This document shows, piece after piece, positions 43,701-51,696 of a stretch of DNA of 64,000 nucleotides. Position numbers and translations under genes: made by a program. Origin of the DNA: Psococerastis gibbosa (lineage: Eukaryota > Arthropoda > Insecta > Psocodea > Psocidae). Within the stretch, counting starts at the first letter, position 1. Every line of letters begins with the position of its first letter. The notes beneath the pieces were generated by a model, which was given only the letters and a program-made list of their open reading frames with translations, did not search any database and was not told where the DNA came from. The stretch is taken from positions 28,819,019 through 28,883,018 of the forward strand of contig OZ020491.1 of NCBI GenBank assembly GCA_963971405.1, read 5' to 3'.

Positions 43701-43715
43701 CTGTTTACTGAACAT
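28486..43715 (-). CDS. Ubiquitin-protein ligase E3B, complete 12-exon gene
   Basis: Exons in transcript order: 43555-43715, 42016-42487, 40424-40807, 37196-37631, 35446-35623, 34762-34880, 34298-34470, 33415-33697, 32921-33136, 31976-32186, 29729-30023, 28486-28770. All introns are GT..AG; phases agree throughout and the total is 3,213 nt, i.e. 1070 residues, close to the ~1068 of vertebrate UBE3B. The N-terminus has a basic IQ-type motif ([13 protein letters not shown], residues ~36-48), which binds calmodulin in UBE3B. The C-terminal ~380 residues are the HECT domain, with catalytic Cys in [13 protein letters not shown] (~residue 1038) and the end MSNTGFELS. It transfers ubiquitin from an E2 to substrates. 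Introns contain partial copies of several exons. Confidence 0.95.
28771..29728 (-). other. UBE3B intron 11
   Basis: Holds fragments of repeat R9 (about 28,800-28,890 and 29,100-29,250) and of repeat A (29,270-29,460), then a GAAAT/GTAA tail at 29,640-29,695 that may mark an unidentified retroelement end. Confidence 0.5.
29729..30023 (-). CDS. UBE3B exon 11 (HECT N-lobe)
   Basis: Encodes [20 protein letters not shown] and onward through the ELQRLISGD and [12 protein letters not shown] blocks, ending LFLK|GTAAGT. Acceptor TTTTTTTAG. Takes two bases from exon 10 and ends in phase 0. Confidence 0.95.
30849..31073 (+). mobile_element. 225-bp MITE with ~21-bp inverted ends
   Basis: Ends TTACAAACGTGGCCAACTCC and GGAGTTGGCCATGTTTGTAA are inverted repeats with one mismatch. 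A truncated copy is nested at 3,031-3,226. I see no clear target duplication, so the superfamily is open. Confidence 0.8.
31240..31700 (-). repeat. Repeat R7, inverted copy
   Basis: Complement of the 39.7-40.2-kb copy, including GGAGGGTGGTTTTAGGCTCA (31,647-31,666), which that copy has as TGAGCCTAAAACCACCCTCC. A TATG-rich microsatellite joins the two parts in both copies. Confidence 0.7.
31976..32186 (-). CDS. UBE3B exon 10
   Basis: Encodes [18 protein letters not shown] through [15 protein letters not shown], ending AA|GTAAGT (phase 2). Acceptor TTCTTTTAG. An upstream partial copy of its 3' half adjoins it. Confidence 0.95.
32206..32313 (-). pseudogene. Echo of UBE3B exon 10 (3' half)
   Basis: Repeats the [20 protein letters not shown] region as [20 protein letters not shown] followed by VPG, then diverges. 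It lies just upstream (transcript sense) of exon 10 in intron 9 and joins it without a stop, but lacks the exon's 5' half and donor. Confidence 0.85.
32355..32576. mobile_element. hAT-type MITE in UBE3B intron 9
   Basis: Ends CAGTGCCGGATTAACCC / GGGTTAATCCAGCACTG, flanked by AAAGCTGT (32,347-32,354) and AAAGCTCT (32,577-32,584), an 8-bp duplication with one mismatch. Non-coding, 222 bp. Confidence 0.9.
32724..32897 (-). pseudogene. Echo of UBE3B exon 9, next to the true exon
   Basis: Repeats most of exon 9, including [20 protein letters not shown] and ..[12 protein letters not shown], with the same donor (G|GTAAGTATCCG) and donor flank; the spacing to the true exon is 197 bp. The 5' part of the exon and its acceptor are absent. 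A Tyr codon of the gene (RLYPSP) is a TAG stop here, so it cannot replace exon 9. Confidence 0.9.
32921..33136 (-). CDS. UBE3B exon 9
   Basis: Encodes [17 protein letters not shown] through FFLSQLLG; acceptor TTGCTTAG, donor GTAAGT, phase 1 at both ends. Confidence 0.95.
33246..33361 (-). pseudogene. Echo of UBE3B exon 8 3' end plus intron start
   Basis: [20 protein letters not shown] corresponds to exon 8 [24 protein letters not shown], but the segment for DEAGIDQDG is deleted in frame. Similarity runs past the exon 8 donor into intron 8 (encoding NTFIVAIGQ versus NTFIVVIGQ), so the copy was made from genomic DNA, not mRNA. Confidence 0.85.
33415..33697 (-). CDS. UBE3B exon 8
   Basis: Encodes [19 protein letters not shown] through [12 protein letters not shown]; donor G|GTATTA is weaker than the GTAAGT of other exons. 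Begins the HECT domain. Confidence 0.95.
33850..34055 (+). pseudogene. LINE ORF2 C-terminal tail fragment in UBE3B intron 7
   Basis: Frame [20 protein letters not shown] then [18 protein letters not shown] shows the GR.RKRW...L..DL..LGV..W tail of non-LTR retrotransposons, opposite to UBE3B. Ends in AAGAAGAAGAAGAA-type sequence. A repeat A fragment follows at 34,085-34,205. Confidence 0.65.
34298..34470 (-). CDS. UBE3B exon 7
   Basis: Encodes [20 protein letters not shown] then [19 protein letters not shown]..; donor CAG|GTATGT, phase 0 at the end. A fragment of R7 lies just upstream in intron 6 (34,490-34,610). Confidence 0.95.
34762..34880 (-). CDS. UBE3B exon 6
   Basis: Encodes [20 protein letters not shown] to SHYKL; donor G|GTGAGT. 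Confidence 0.95.
35276..35420. mobile_element. Foldback MITE with TTA target duplication in UBE3B intron 5
   Basis: Ends GGCGCATATTCCACCAACGT / ACGTTGGTGGAATAAGCGCC are flanked by TTA on both sides (35,273-35,275 and 35,421-35,423). Centre TGGTAGCAGACATTAAAGAC .. ATCTGCTACCA. Simple, non-nested form; one side is 26 bp from exon 5. Confidence 0.9.
35446..35623 (-). CDS. UBE3B exon 5
   Basis: Encodes [20 protein letters not shown] to FADCMIHYV; acceptor TTTTCAG, donor AC|GTAAGT. Confidence 0.95.
36142..36236 (-). pseudogene. Second, shorter echo of UBE3B exon 4
   Basis: GGGCTCCAACTATGCTTAGC and CAAAAGATTCGGCTAACAGT match the 36.95-37.19-kb echo; this copy lacks the distal part and the donor. 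Confidence 0.8.
36355..36741. mobile_element. Foldback MITE (TTA/TAA family), composite, in UBE3B intron 4
   Basis: Outer ends GCGCGGTTTCCACCGACC / GGTCGGTGGAAACCGCGCC, then TAA. A nested inner copy starts at the centre (GGCGGGGTTTCCACCGACCT). Almost identical in layout to 13,330-13,724 and 25,795-26,187. Confidence 0.8.
36947..37178 (-). pseudogene. Echo of UBE3B exon 4 (3' half) with a donor
   Basis: Reproduces exon 4 from about the [10 protein letters not shown] codons to its end, including a GTAAGC donor (36,942-36,946), but FKFGS is interrupted by TAA and a segment is deleted. It abuts the true exon 4 donor flank, so the two form a direct tandem arrangement. Confidence 0.9.
37196..37631 (-). 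CDS. UBE3B exon 4
   Basis: Encodes [20 protein letters not shown] then [17 protein letters not shown], through [11 protein letters not shown]; acceptor CTTTTCAG, donor G|GTAAGC. Confidence 0.95.
37767..38021 (-). pseudogene. LINE ORF2 C-terminal tail fragment in UBE3B intron 3
   Basis: Frame [20 protein letters not shown] then EGTFEG.N.R, the RR.KW.GHL.R...L...I.EG..EG tail of non-LTR retrotransposon reverse transcriptases, followed by degenerate WR.-type sequence. Confidence 0.75.
38138..38435 (+). pseudogene. LINE reverse transcriptase C-terminus (zinc-knuckle region), degenerate
   Basis: [20 protein letters not shown] then NTLCSCG before a stop and frameshift; related to 41,530-41,815 and 63,309-63,560. 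It ends GACACGAAAAAGTACGTAAG, the shared 3' end of this LINE family. Confidence 0.7.
38496..38628. mobile_element. Foldback MITE with TAA target duplication in UBE3B intron 3
   Basis: Ends GGCCCATATTCCACCGACCT / GTCGGTAGAATTGCCGCC flanked by TAA on both sides (38,493-38,495 and 38,629-38,631). Centre TGGTAGCAGACATTAAAGAC .. TGTCTGCTACCA. Confidence 0.9.
38931..39358. mobile_element. Larger foldback element in UBE3B intron 3
   Basis: GGCGGGTATTCCACTGGTCA on the left faces GGCCAGTGGAATACCCAC on the right. Inner blocks GTCATTGACGGAAA and TTTTACTCTATGATTATTGA are shared with the 11.5-12.6-kb and 47.2-kb elements. No coding capacity. Confidence 0.7.
39526..39700 (-). pseudogene. Echo of UBE3B exon 3 (3' half) with intact frame and donor
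   Basis: Encodes [20 protein letters not shown] then [19 protein letters not shown] and on to [10 protein letters not shown], near-identical to exon 3 plus a small insertion, and keeps a GTAAGTAT donor (39,521-39,525). No stop interrupts it, but the only nearby acceptor (CTCCCTAAAAG) would put it out of phase with exon 2. Confidence 0.85.
39745..40215 (+). repeat. Repeat R7, longest copy
   Basis: Includes TGAGCCTAAAACCACCCTCC, a TATG-rich segment, GAAACTTGGCACAAAAATTT, AAGATGGCGGCCGATTGAAA and AAGATGGCATCCAGTCAAAG. Followed by a copy of the 560-bp-family repeat (40,255-40,355, inverted). Confidence 0.7.
40424..40807 (-). CDS. UBE3B exon 3
   Basis: Encodes [20 protein letters not shown] through [10 protein letters not shown]; acceptor TTTTTAG, donor GTAAGTAT, phase 0 at both ends (128 codons). 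Confidence 0.95.
40808..42015 (-). other. UBE3B intron 2
   Basis: Contains a LINE fragment (41,530-41,815) between two GC-richer stretches (41,360-41,450 and 41,860-41,950) that look like inverted ends of a further element (CCGGATGCGG.., CCGTATCCGG..). The flanking element is not classified. Confidence 0.5.
41530..41815 (+). pseudogene. LINE reverse transcriptase C-terminus fragment
   Basis: [20 protein letters not shown] then [19 protein letters not shown] and CTRDDLWQ: a CxCG...H..C..CP zinc-knuckle-like motif following the LN.LRTG-type motif of non-LTR retrotransposon polyproteins. Ends GACACGAAAAAGTAA. Opposite strand to UBE3B. Confidence 0.8.
42016..42487 (-). CDS. UBE3B exon 2
   Basis: Encodes [20 protein letters not shown] through the ..[20 protein letters not shown] block and ends LK|GTAAGG. 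Acceptor TTTGTTACAG. Confidence 0.95.
42605..43075 (-). pseudogene. LINE RNase H domain fragment in UBE3B intron 1
   Basis: Frame [20 protein letters not shown] carries the conserved SHVGI.GNE.AD motif of the RNase H domain in I/Jockey/R1-type non-LTR retrotransposons, including catalytic His and Asp. After [16 protein letters not shown] the frame shifts; the tail continues as [17 protein letters not shown], the usual post-RNase H block. Confidence 0.85.
43555..43715 (-). CDS. UBE3B exon 1 (start codon, IQ motif)
   Basis: [20 protein letters not shown] then [20 protein letters not shown], like the vertebrate N-terminus in length and spacing. ATG at 43,715; donor GTAAGT at 43,554. No other in-frame start between this and the IQ motif fits better. 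Confidence 0.9.
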
Positions 43716-45190
43716 TATATAGTTAATATATTATAAACGGACTTTAGCAAAAAACTGAAATTTAAAAATTAATAGTCATATAATGGAATAAAAATGTTTG
43801 TTTACAATCAGATGGTAGACATTGGCATACTGCCAACGTAACATCAGGAAATGATTGAAGGGCCCTAAAAAAGAGACTAAACATTAAAGGCGCCAGTTTC
43901 AAAATGTTATAGAGAATGTACGAAGTGGAATATTTGAGAAGAGAATGACTTGACAGTGGAAATAGATGTTTTTATTAGCATTGGTGCTATTTCTGCAGTT
44001 CTGCACAGACTACTATTACTACTCATTAATTTTTGTGCAATAGTACAATTTAAAATAACCTCAGCCCTGAATTAAATTTAATATATTATTTAAAAGTATC
44101 ACCCGGTTTCAAAACTAGGATGTGAGAGCATTATGACAATTTGAACCTTATTTCCCTTTCAGCAGTTTCTGAAGATGTGAAGCGTAGTTTTAAATTCTGA
44201 AATAAATTGGCCGCCATCAGACTGTAAAACTTCCACTCAATAACATCAATCCAGTTGAGAATTAGGTCTTCTTATAATACGAAAATACAAATGTTGTCAA
44301 AACTACAAATTTTTAGTTTTCCCAGATATACTGTACATTATAGTAGTCTATAATGGAGAAAAGTTTGAAGGATCCTTTTATACAAGTTCCTAATAAATTT
44401 GGACGGAATCGGTCCAGTAGTTTGCGCTCTAGCCCTGAGCATATGTACATACTGTACATAAGCCTCCTCTAGAACCACATTATCGGATTCAGGGGATCCT
44501 AGTCCCTAGTCCCTAAGGATCATGCAAATCTCGAAATCGAAAATTGATCGAACACAATACTGTCATTACACTTCGTATGGGTCTATGAGTGAGACTAAAA
44601 CACAAACATTTTAAATGCCATTTTATTTAAATCATAATAATTTTGATAAGCATTAATTTTGGAGAATATTAAGACAAAGCGTATACTTTTATTTAAGATG
44701 CGATTAGCATGTCTTTAAATATTGTTACATTGAATTTTAAGTTTCTATTACACAATATGTGAACGAAAGCAGAAAAAAATAGGCCCTAGATTGTCGCCTT
44801 ATTGTAAGTGTACTGAAGTCTAACGAAACCAAATGACGGGTGCAAAAAATTAATATTAGCGCGACATAGAAACATACCAATCGCACCCTAATTCAGTTTT
44901 TCAATATTATTACATAAAGTTACGTTTATAGGTATATCGCAGTATCTAAAGAAATAAGACGTGCTATGTTAAACAAAAGCCAAAATCCAATAGTGAAGAA
45001 AACCAACATGGCCTAATTTCCTCCTCTGATTGGCGCAGGGCATACCCACACTTAACTTATGATCATTATCATTTACGTCCCACCAATCAGAGCGTTGGAT
45101 CAATGCGATGCACCTCTATCTTCTTCATTATATGCCTCTTCCAGCAATCCAGCGACAATTGGCGATCATCATGGCAATTTGGAACTTGGA
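43716..45190. other. UBE3B upstream region, non-coding
   Basis: Should contain the UBE3B promoter; I cannot point to a TATA box with confidence. ATTGG/CCAAT-type boxes lie far upstream at 45,025 and 45,085. Otherwise AT-rich, without exons. Confidence 0.35.
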
Positions 45191-45194
45191 GACT

Positions 45195-45475
45195 GTTGCT
45201 CTGAAAAGGGGAGTCGTGCTCTTGTCAAACCACTTCCTCGGGTTTTTCAACTAGTATGTTCTTATGCCGGGAGCCCTCAGTCCTTCTATCTTCCTTTGGA
45301 ATATTATATGCAGAAGTCGATACTTTTCGTTCCTCATCACATGACCGAAGTATGTTAGTTTCCGATTCTTAACCGATAGCAGCAACTCGGCTTCTGTATC
45401 CATTCGCCTCAGGACCTCAGCATTAGGGACACGATTTCTCCAAGATACGCGCAGCATTCGTATATCCACATCTCT
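45195..45475 (-). pseudogene. LINE ORF2 C-terminal tail fragment
   Basis: Frame MLRVSWRNRVPNAEVLRRMD then LTYFGHVMRNEKYRLLHIIF and KIEGLRAPG, matching the RML.ISW..RV.N.EVL.RM .. YLGH..RN.KY.LL.LI..GKIEG tail of animal non-LTR retrotransposons. A stop follows and then LKNPRKWF. A related copy is at 57,395-57,640. Confidence 0.85.
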
Positions 45476-45836
45476 CTATAATTAAGGGGATGCGCAGCGC
45501 CAATCACAGCGAGGTTGAGGCCCGCCATGTTGGATTATTCTATAGGAAAGTTTTCCATACATTCAAATCTTGTCAATCAACACAATTACTTACAAATTAA
45601 TTTTTTTACATGCATTTTTGTTAACTTTACGATTGGTCTATTCTTTGTTCCAACTGTCACTGACCATCTTAATAGGATATTCAACACAAAGACATTTTTA
45701 CCAAAATAAACTAAATTTAAATGACGATTTAGGCGTGAATAAGCTTGTATTGTACCTCGGTCCGCCCTTGGTTTCAAGCGGCCGTAATATAAGTAAAAAA
45801 CAAAAGTTAATAATACAGATGTGCGAGAAATAATAA

Positions 45837-45971
45837 GGCGGGGTTTCCACATACGTCAATAGTAAATGTGGTTTTGACGTGGTAGCAGACATTTTTAGTA
45901 TGTCTTTAATGTCTGCTACCACGTCAAAACTCCATTTACTATTGACTATTGACGTATGTGGAAACCCCGCC
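45837..45971. mobile_element. Foldback MITE with TAA target duplication
   Basis: GGCGGGGTTTCCACATACGT / ACGTATGTGGAAACCCCGCC flanked by TAA (45,834-45,836; 45,972-45,974). Arms pair almost perfectly over ~60 bp around TGGTAGCAGACATTTTTAGT. Simple form. Confidence 0.95.
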
Positions 45972-46251
45972 TAACTAACCCGAGAATTAACCTATAATTA
46001 GGTGGTTGCATTTTAGTTACTAGAATGATTAACAACGTTAGTATGGGCTGCTATTATAAAAGTACGCTGAATTGAGTCATACGTTATAGCTGAAAAATCG
46101 CAACAGTCAACAAATGATATATGCGATATATCTATCGAATCAAGTCTAAGACGATTGTTGTTTGCGTATCACTTGCACAGAAAACCTCAGTCAACTTTTC
46201 TGGTGTGAAGCATAACCGAACTCGTTCCCATACATGATTAAGTCGAGCTAA

Positions 46252-46376
46252 GGCGGGGATTCCACCAGCGTCAATAGTGATAGTAAATGTATTTGGACGT
46301 GGTAGCAGAAATTTTTAGTATGTCTTTTATGTCTGCTACATTTACTATCACTATTGACGTTGGTGGAATCCCCGCC
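46252..46376. mobile_element. Foldback MITE, asymmetric copy
   Basis: GGCGGGGATTCCACCAGCGT / ACGTTGGTGGAATCCCCGCC, preceded by TAA and followed by CTA. One arm lacks the ACCACGTCC block next to the centre, so the hairpin is lopsided. Confidence 0.85.
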
Positions 46377-46600
46377 CTACACCAGTTAAGACACGAGACC
46401 TTCGTCAGCTGCATCATAGAAGGAACCGTAGAAGGCTTCAACCGATCTGGGTGCCCAAGAAAGGAATATCTGCAGCAAGAGATGGCGAATGTAGGGGCCA
46501 GTACATACGTGGAACTGAAGAGGGCTTGCCAGGATCGAGGGGAGTAGAAGCATCGATGCCACCAGCCAGCTGGCCGTAACTTGAAGAAGAAGAAGAACAC
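46377..46600 (+). pseudogene. LINE ORF2 C-terminal tail fragment
   Basis: LRHETFVSCIIEGTVEGFNR then CPRKEYLQQEMANVGASTYV and ELKRACQDR: the H..F...I.EG.VEG...RG.PRK.YL.Q tail of non-LTR retrotransposons. It begins exactly at the foldback end and runs into AAGAAGAAGAAGAA. Confidence 0.75.
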
Positions 46601-46604
46601 CTGT

Positions 46605-47092
46605 TATAGTCCACGCAAATGAGAAAAGTATGGACATGGAATGTTTAGATCCTGTGCAACACTGTAAAAATATTCTTTGCACAATTTTTGTTATGCTTTG
46701 CATCCAATGCAACAAGGTAACACAAAATGCTGCAAGGAATATTTTTCATCCCGTGGCTGGAGACCGTTATCAATATGGCTGCTAGTGTAGCCTGCACAAG
46801 ATAAGTACGCAATTTCGCGGGGAAAACCTGTGATAAATGTAGCCTGCACAAGCTAAATACAGAGTTTTTGACCGGGTCCAGGTATCCGTTCTGCTACGCT
46901 GCAATGTGTAAGACTTCGATATTTTTTGCGTTGGTACGTATCTCTGATAGTTGGCTTATGGTTAACGGGTGCCTCGTAAGACATATTATAGCTCCCGCCG
47001 CTCCAGTTAATGTATTTCTATGATATTTTTACAGAGTTGCACTGGATCAAAACATTCCATGTCCATACTTTTCTCAAATTGCATGGACTATA
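46605..47092. mobile_element. Hairpin MITE (as 9,686-9,870) split by repeat R8
   Basis: The left arm and loop (46,605-46,745) and right end (47,023-47,092) match the 9.7-kb hairpin. The gap is filled by R8 (46,747-47,022), with ATATTTTT on both sides of the insert as a likely 8-bp target duplication. Confidence 0.8.
46747..47022 (+). repeat. Repeat R8 copy inserted in a hairpin MITE
   Basis: Begins CCCGTGGCTGGAGACCGTTA and ends AGTTAATGTATTTCTATG. Other copies: 51,832-52,088, 52,089-52,220 continuing at 52,648-52,765, 61,240-61,445 (inverted) and 63,262-63,705 (inverted, interrupted). Class unknown. Confidence 0.75.
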
Positions 47093-47155
47093 CAAGCCAA
47101 TGGTAAGCATGTCTGAACTTGTCCATTGTCATTTATAATGTCTGGTCGTCATTGA

Positions 47156-47661
47156 GGCGGGTATTCCACATACGTACATCGTCAATGAAAATTATGAAAT
47201 TGAAGGACATTTCAATTTCTCATTGATGGGGGCCATTCCATGTGTTTTTTCAAAAATTGACAATTTTTAATTGAAGCGTATGCGCCAAATTTTTGAAATT
47301 TGTTTGCATTTGTTTCTTGAAATTGTATTTGTTTTCTTCGTCGCCTTATTATTTTAACCTTATTATAATTTTTACACAGAAATGCTTTCTTTTTAGAGAA
47401 ATCAATTAAAATAGTTGTACTTGTCACATCCCATGACGCCATTTCTTAATTTTAGATTGTTTGTGAGTTTACTCTATGATCAATTGATCATTGATCAATT
47501 TTAACAATGGCATAGAGTAAAATTGAAATGTCCTTCAATTTCATAATTTTCATTGACGTTGTACGTATGTGGAATGGGCGCCAATGGCTGCCATCAATGA
47601 GAAATTAAAATGTCCTTCAATTTCATAATTTTCATTGACGTACGTATGTGGAATACCTGCC
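47156..47661. mobile_element. Large foldback element
   Basis: GGCGGGTATTCCACATACGT on the left faces ACGTATGTGGAATACCTGCC on the right, followed by TAA. A near-duplicate of one arm lies inside (47,535-47,580 versus 47,600-47,661). Shares TTTAACAATGGCATAGAGTA with the 11.5-13.7-kb elements. Confidence 0.75.
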
Positions 47662-47699
47662 TAAGGATCAATTTGTCAATGACTAGAAATTCATTAGGA

Positions 47700-47893
47700 A
47701 ACAATAATAATAAATAAAAATAATGACTTTCTAGCGGAGTAAGGGCTCTAAAGCCCTTCCTTACACTCGACTTGGAAAGCCCGGGCCCCCCTGATTTACA
47801 TGCCCTCCGAAGCATGGCCAGAAAGTGTACCTAGGACTCGAACCAACAACCTTTCGGGTGAAAGTCAGAGTCCGTTCCACTACTCTACATATC
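47700..47893 (-). repeat. SINE-1 copy (inverted)
   Basis: GGACTCGAACCAACAACCTT and TTTCGGGTGAAAGTCAGAGT as in the 15.0-kb copy. Confidence 0.75.
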
Positions 47894-48299
47894 CTGAACT
47901 ATGTTTCAAAACCGATGGGGTCGTTGGTTGGGGAAGATTCAATGGGCCACACTAAAAGCCCTTCAAGAATAACATTAATGACTCAACTCAGTGTAGTTTT
48001 ACCATACATAGGGTTAACAATTAATTTTGTCTACAGAATATTTCCATACGCGATTTGTGAATCTTATGCAAATAAATTGTAGGTACTAGTCTATACGGTA
48101 TATAATACAAATGTTTCTATACTCTGATATTGTCCTCATATTCTAAGAACCGGTTTCTTTGACATGTCATTAAAACAATCATACATAATTTTCCAAGAGT
48201 AAGGGTTTAAACCTTAAGAGGACATGCTACGTAGAAAATTAGCACCCCAAAATGTGTTGTTTTTATTGACTTATTATTTTTGAATTAATTAACAAAGCA

Positions 48300-48475
48300 A
48301 TTTTTTTTTTTTTTAAATTTAATTTAATCGCATACAAACAATTTAATGTATCCGATTGACCATTTCAGTCGTCTCTGTAGGTTAGTACCCGAGTTGAGTT
48401 AAGACACGTCTCCGATCGCATGGCGTGTAAAGACTCGCAAAGTGCAAGAACGTTACCACCTGGCCATTGAAGTTA
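48300..48475 (-). repeat. SINE-2 copy (inverted)
   Basis: GACACGTCTCCGATCGCATG and GTAAAGACTCGCAAAGTGCA. It interrupts a stretch similar to 16.8-17.4 kb that resumes after it (48,480-48,760). Confidence 0.65.
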
Positions 48476-48769
48476 TTAAAGATTTGACCCATGTAAATTG
48501 TGAAAGACTACTTCATGCATCATATAATATGAAAAATTAAATTTTGATTACCTTAGTTCTTTCATGAAAACCAGAGGGGGCTAAAATTTCGCGTAATCTA
48601 GGATTTATGGAAAAACTTATTAATAATTAATAAATATTATATGATTCTCGAAGTAGACTTCTACAACTTACATGAGCCAAATTTTTAATAACTTGCTGAG
48701 TAAATGAAATAAAAAGTGAAAGGATTTAATTTTGGGGTGCCAATTTTCTACGTAGCATGACCTCTTAAT

Positions 48770-49205
48770 CTTGCTCTGAACTGGTAACAAACTGTATTTG
48801 TAATTATATTCTGGAGATTAATTTATGGCCCAGATAAATACTGTAATTATTGCACAAAATGACTGATGATTTAGTTCATTCATTATCTAGAGTAGAAATC
48901 AGAAGCATATTAATCTACAATATATGCAATCTCCTGATAGCATGTAAAACTATTTTAATGCATTGCAGTATGTTTCTACGCTACGTACAGATGGGACATT
49001 CATATTTTATTCAAATGTGGCAGAATAGTTTAAAAAAAAATTCAACAATCTACCAAATGCGAATAAACAATAAATTCTCATACATTGTTTGAATAAAGGG
49101 AAGAACAATTTTCTGATAATTATACTGTAGGTATACTGCACTGAATTTAGCAATACGTCGGAGCGGATAAATCATAACACGGTAAGTTGACTGGGGCGTA
49201 CTGTG
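48770..49205. other. Non-coding spacer
   Basis: No exon recognised; an 80-codon plus-strand open frame at 48,850-49,092 has no splice context or known similarity. Confidence 0.3.
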
Positions 49206-49209
49206 CAAG

Positions 49210-50028
49210 TTGTTGAAATAGTAATTTTTGCTTTTTGCTTTCCCATTTATACGTAGTATAAGGAAAGCTTTGTGATTGTCAAAATTTTCGACTTCGAGAT
49301 TTCAACGGATTTACACGTTTTGAGGTCCCAGGAATCCAAAAAAGTGGTTTTTACAATATGTCTGTCTGTCGCTCTGTCTGTTCATCGATTTCCGGACAAA
49401 CTATTCGGTGGATTTTGCTGAAATTTGGCATGTAGGTTTACAAAAATCATACCTCGGGACCATTTTATTTTCAAAAAACTAAAAAAAAAAATTATTTCTC
49501 AAAAACGGCTCCAACGATTTCTTTTAAATTCACATATATTGTAATCGTTATTAATGTTAATAAAATGCGGGGGGTCGCTTGCCCCTTCATAGTTTGCTTC
49601 TGGGGGTAAAAAAATAAAAATTAACTCAATTTTCATGAAAAATAACTAAAAAATAATTTTTCTGTGAAACCCTTCCATCGATGATTTCTACCTTCAGGCA
49701 TGTTTTAGGTGTTAAATCGAGTAACGAAACCGGACAGGTTGCTTTCCCAAAAAACTATTTGGTTTTGTGCAAAAAAAATTTGTTGAAAAAATGACAGAAA
49801 ATTCACGTTCAAATGCATTGCCATTATTACTGTGTGGTGATGTGTTGGTCTGACCTATCTAGAATAATTTACCACACCTTCAGTGACGTCAAGTGGACAA
49901 CCCCCCCTCCCGAGATATCCGAAATTTAACCATAGGAAAATTATTTACCATTAAATTACTCATTTTCTCTATCTACTAATTGATAAATTGGAAAGCATGT
50001 TCGAGTAAACTCGGACCGGTTGTTATAT
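49210..50028 (-). repeat. Long repeat A, inverted full-length copy
   Basis: Complement of 15,176-16,100 from the ATACGTAGTATAAGGAAAGC end to CGAGTAAACTCGGACCGGTT. It lacks most of the GACA microsatellite and is about 100 bp shorter. Confidence 0.75.
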
Positions 50029-50029
50029 C

Positions 50030-50596
50030 TTTGCGGTAGTAACCGATCCTAGGCTAACTCAACACAAGTTTTAAGCGAACAACAGTCATCTTACATACAA
50101 TACATATATTTCGTATATGTCAATAGCTACCCCGCCCACCGGTGGTTATAGGGGGGGGGGGGCTACAAAAAAAAAATCAAAAAAATTGTAAAACTTAAAT
50201 ACACGAATTAATTATTATTATTATATTCCATTTGTAAGATGACTGTAAACACGTAATACTTTTGATAAATACATGCATTTTTATTATTATATTATTACTT
50301 ATATAGCATACCTCGGTCAACTTACTATGATTTTCCTCCTGTGACGTAAGACTCAATTCGGTGCAGTTTGATAATAGCTACACTACTGATTAGCAAAATA
50401 GGTAATCCATAATTTTGCCTATATTAATCTAATGTACCCGTAACACTACCAATCTAATATTCGAAAACCAATTGAGAAACAAGCGGGTGAGTTTTATTAC
50501 CGTATTTAAAATAATTTAAATTATAGTTCTATATAATAGAGATGGGATATTCGCTTGTTGTGCTGACGTTAGTCCTCAATTGCATAGCAATGATTC
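50030..50596. other. Non-coding spacer
   Basis: G-run at 50,151-50,162; no exon seen. Confidence 0.3.
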
Positions 50597-50775
50597 ACTC
50601 GACTTCGATGGCCACGTGGCAACGTGTTTGCACTTGTGCGAGTCTTTACACGCCATGCGATCGGAAACGTGTCCTAACTCAACACGGGTACTAACCTACA
50701 GAGGCGACTGAAGAGGTTAATCGAAATACATTCATTAAATTGTCTGTATGCGATTAATCTTAAAAAAAAAATATA
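50597..50775 (+). repeat. SINE-2 copy
   Basis: TCGACTTCGATGGCCACGTG then CGCCATGCGATCGGAAACGT and the ATGCGATTAATCTT tail followed by an AT microsatellite. Confidence 0.7.
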
Positions 50776-51015
50776 TATATATATACTTTTGGCGGGAAGC
50801 GAATGCTCCATCTCTCCTACGAATATAGAAATCTAGTTTAAATGATGCCTCTGATAATTTGAGTGATACAAATGCAAACCGGGCAAAGTCTACACATTTC
50901 TGAAATTGAGTTTTTGACGCCAATGAATTCGTCTGGTTGATATCTATCCATTGAATTTATTGTCAAAAACTAATTCAGGTAACTAAACTAGTTCAAAATT
51001 TGGGTTTAGCTGCAG

Positions 51016-51182
51016 CCTGATCGAGGCGATTATAATACCGGTATTTATTTAATCCCCTGGTAATAAAAATGTAAACAAGATAATTTTATAATGGAAAGTG
51101 TTATTCAAAATTTGTTTGTTTACAGTTATAATCCTAGGGTATTTCTTTAACTCCGGTATTATAATCGCCTCGATCAGGCTGC
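51016..51182. mobile_element. Foldback element, F5 family
   Basis: GCAGCCTGATCGAGGCGATT / AATCGCCTCGATCAGGCTGC is a 20-bp perfect inverted pair; inside, ATAATACCGG .. CCGGTATTAT. Confidence 0.85.
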
Positions 51183-51187
51183 AGCAG

Positions 51188-51484
51188 CCCGATCATGGCG
51201 ATTTGGGATTATTGTAATACCGGGGTTTATTCAATTGTTTTAAACAAATGAGTGCAAAATTTGCGGGAAATTCAAATTGATATATGAATATATTATGGTG
51301 AGTTTTCAATTTTTTCTCCCTTAGACGTAGACGCAATTATTAAACAATGCAACTATTCCTTTTATTCTAATAATCTATTAATTTGAATTTCCCGCGTATA
51401 TTTTAACACCGTCACGTGACACCTTAATTCTGCGGTATTAAAAAATAAACCCCAGTATTATAATAACAATAAATCGCCATGCTG
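51188..51484. mobile_element. Foldback element, F5 family, adjacent copy
   Basis: CCCGATCATGGCGATTTGGG .. TAAATCGCCATG, with TCACGTGAC and the ATATTATGGTGAGTTTTCAA block seen in the 7.6-kb copy. Six bases separate it from the previous element. Confidence 0.65.
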
Positions 51485-51696
51485 CAGCAATCCCAAGGCA
51501 CTCAGTTGTTTGGCTCTCATGAAAAATTAACCCAAATGGTCTTTGCCTAAGTTTGCACCTATACCACTCAGTTACTCATTCACGTCAGTGCTAAACCTCC
51601 TCAATAACCGTATAAAACTACATTGAAAAATTTACTGAAATTTAACGGCCATTGACACGGGCCATCCGCATTCGTGGAAGATTGTACTAGTCAGGT

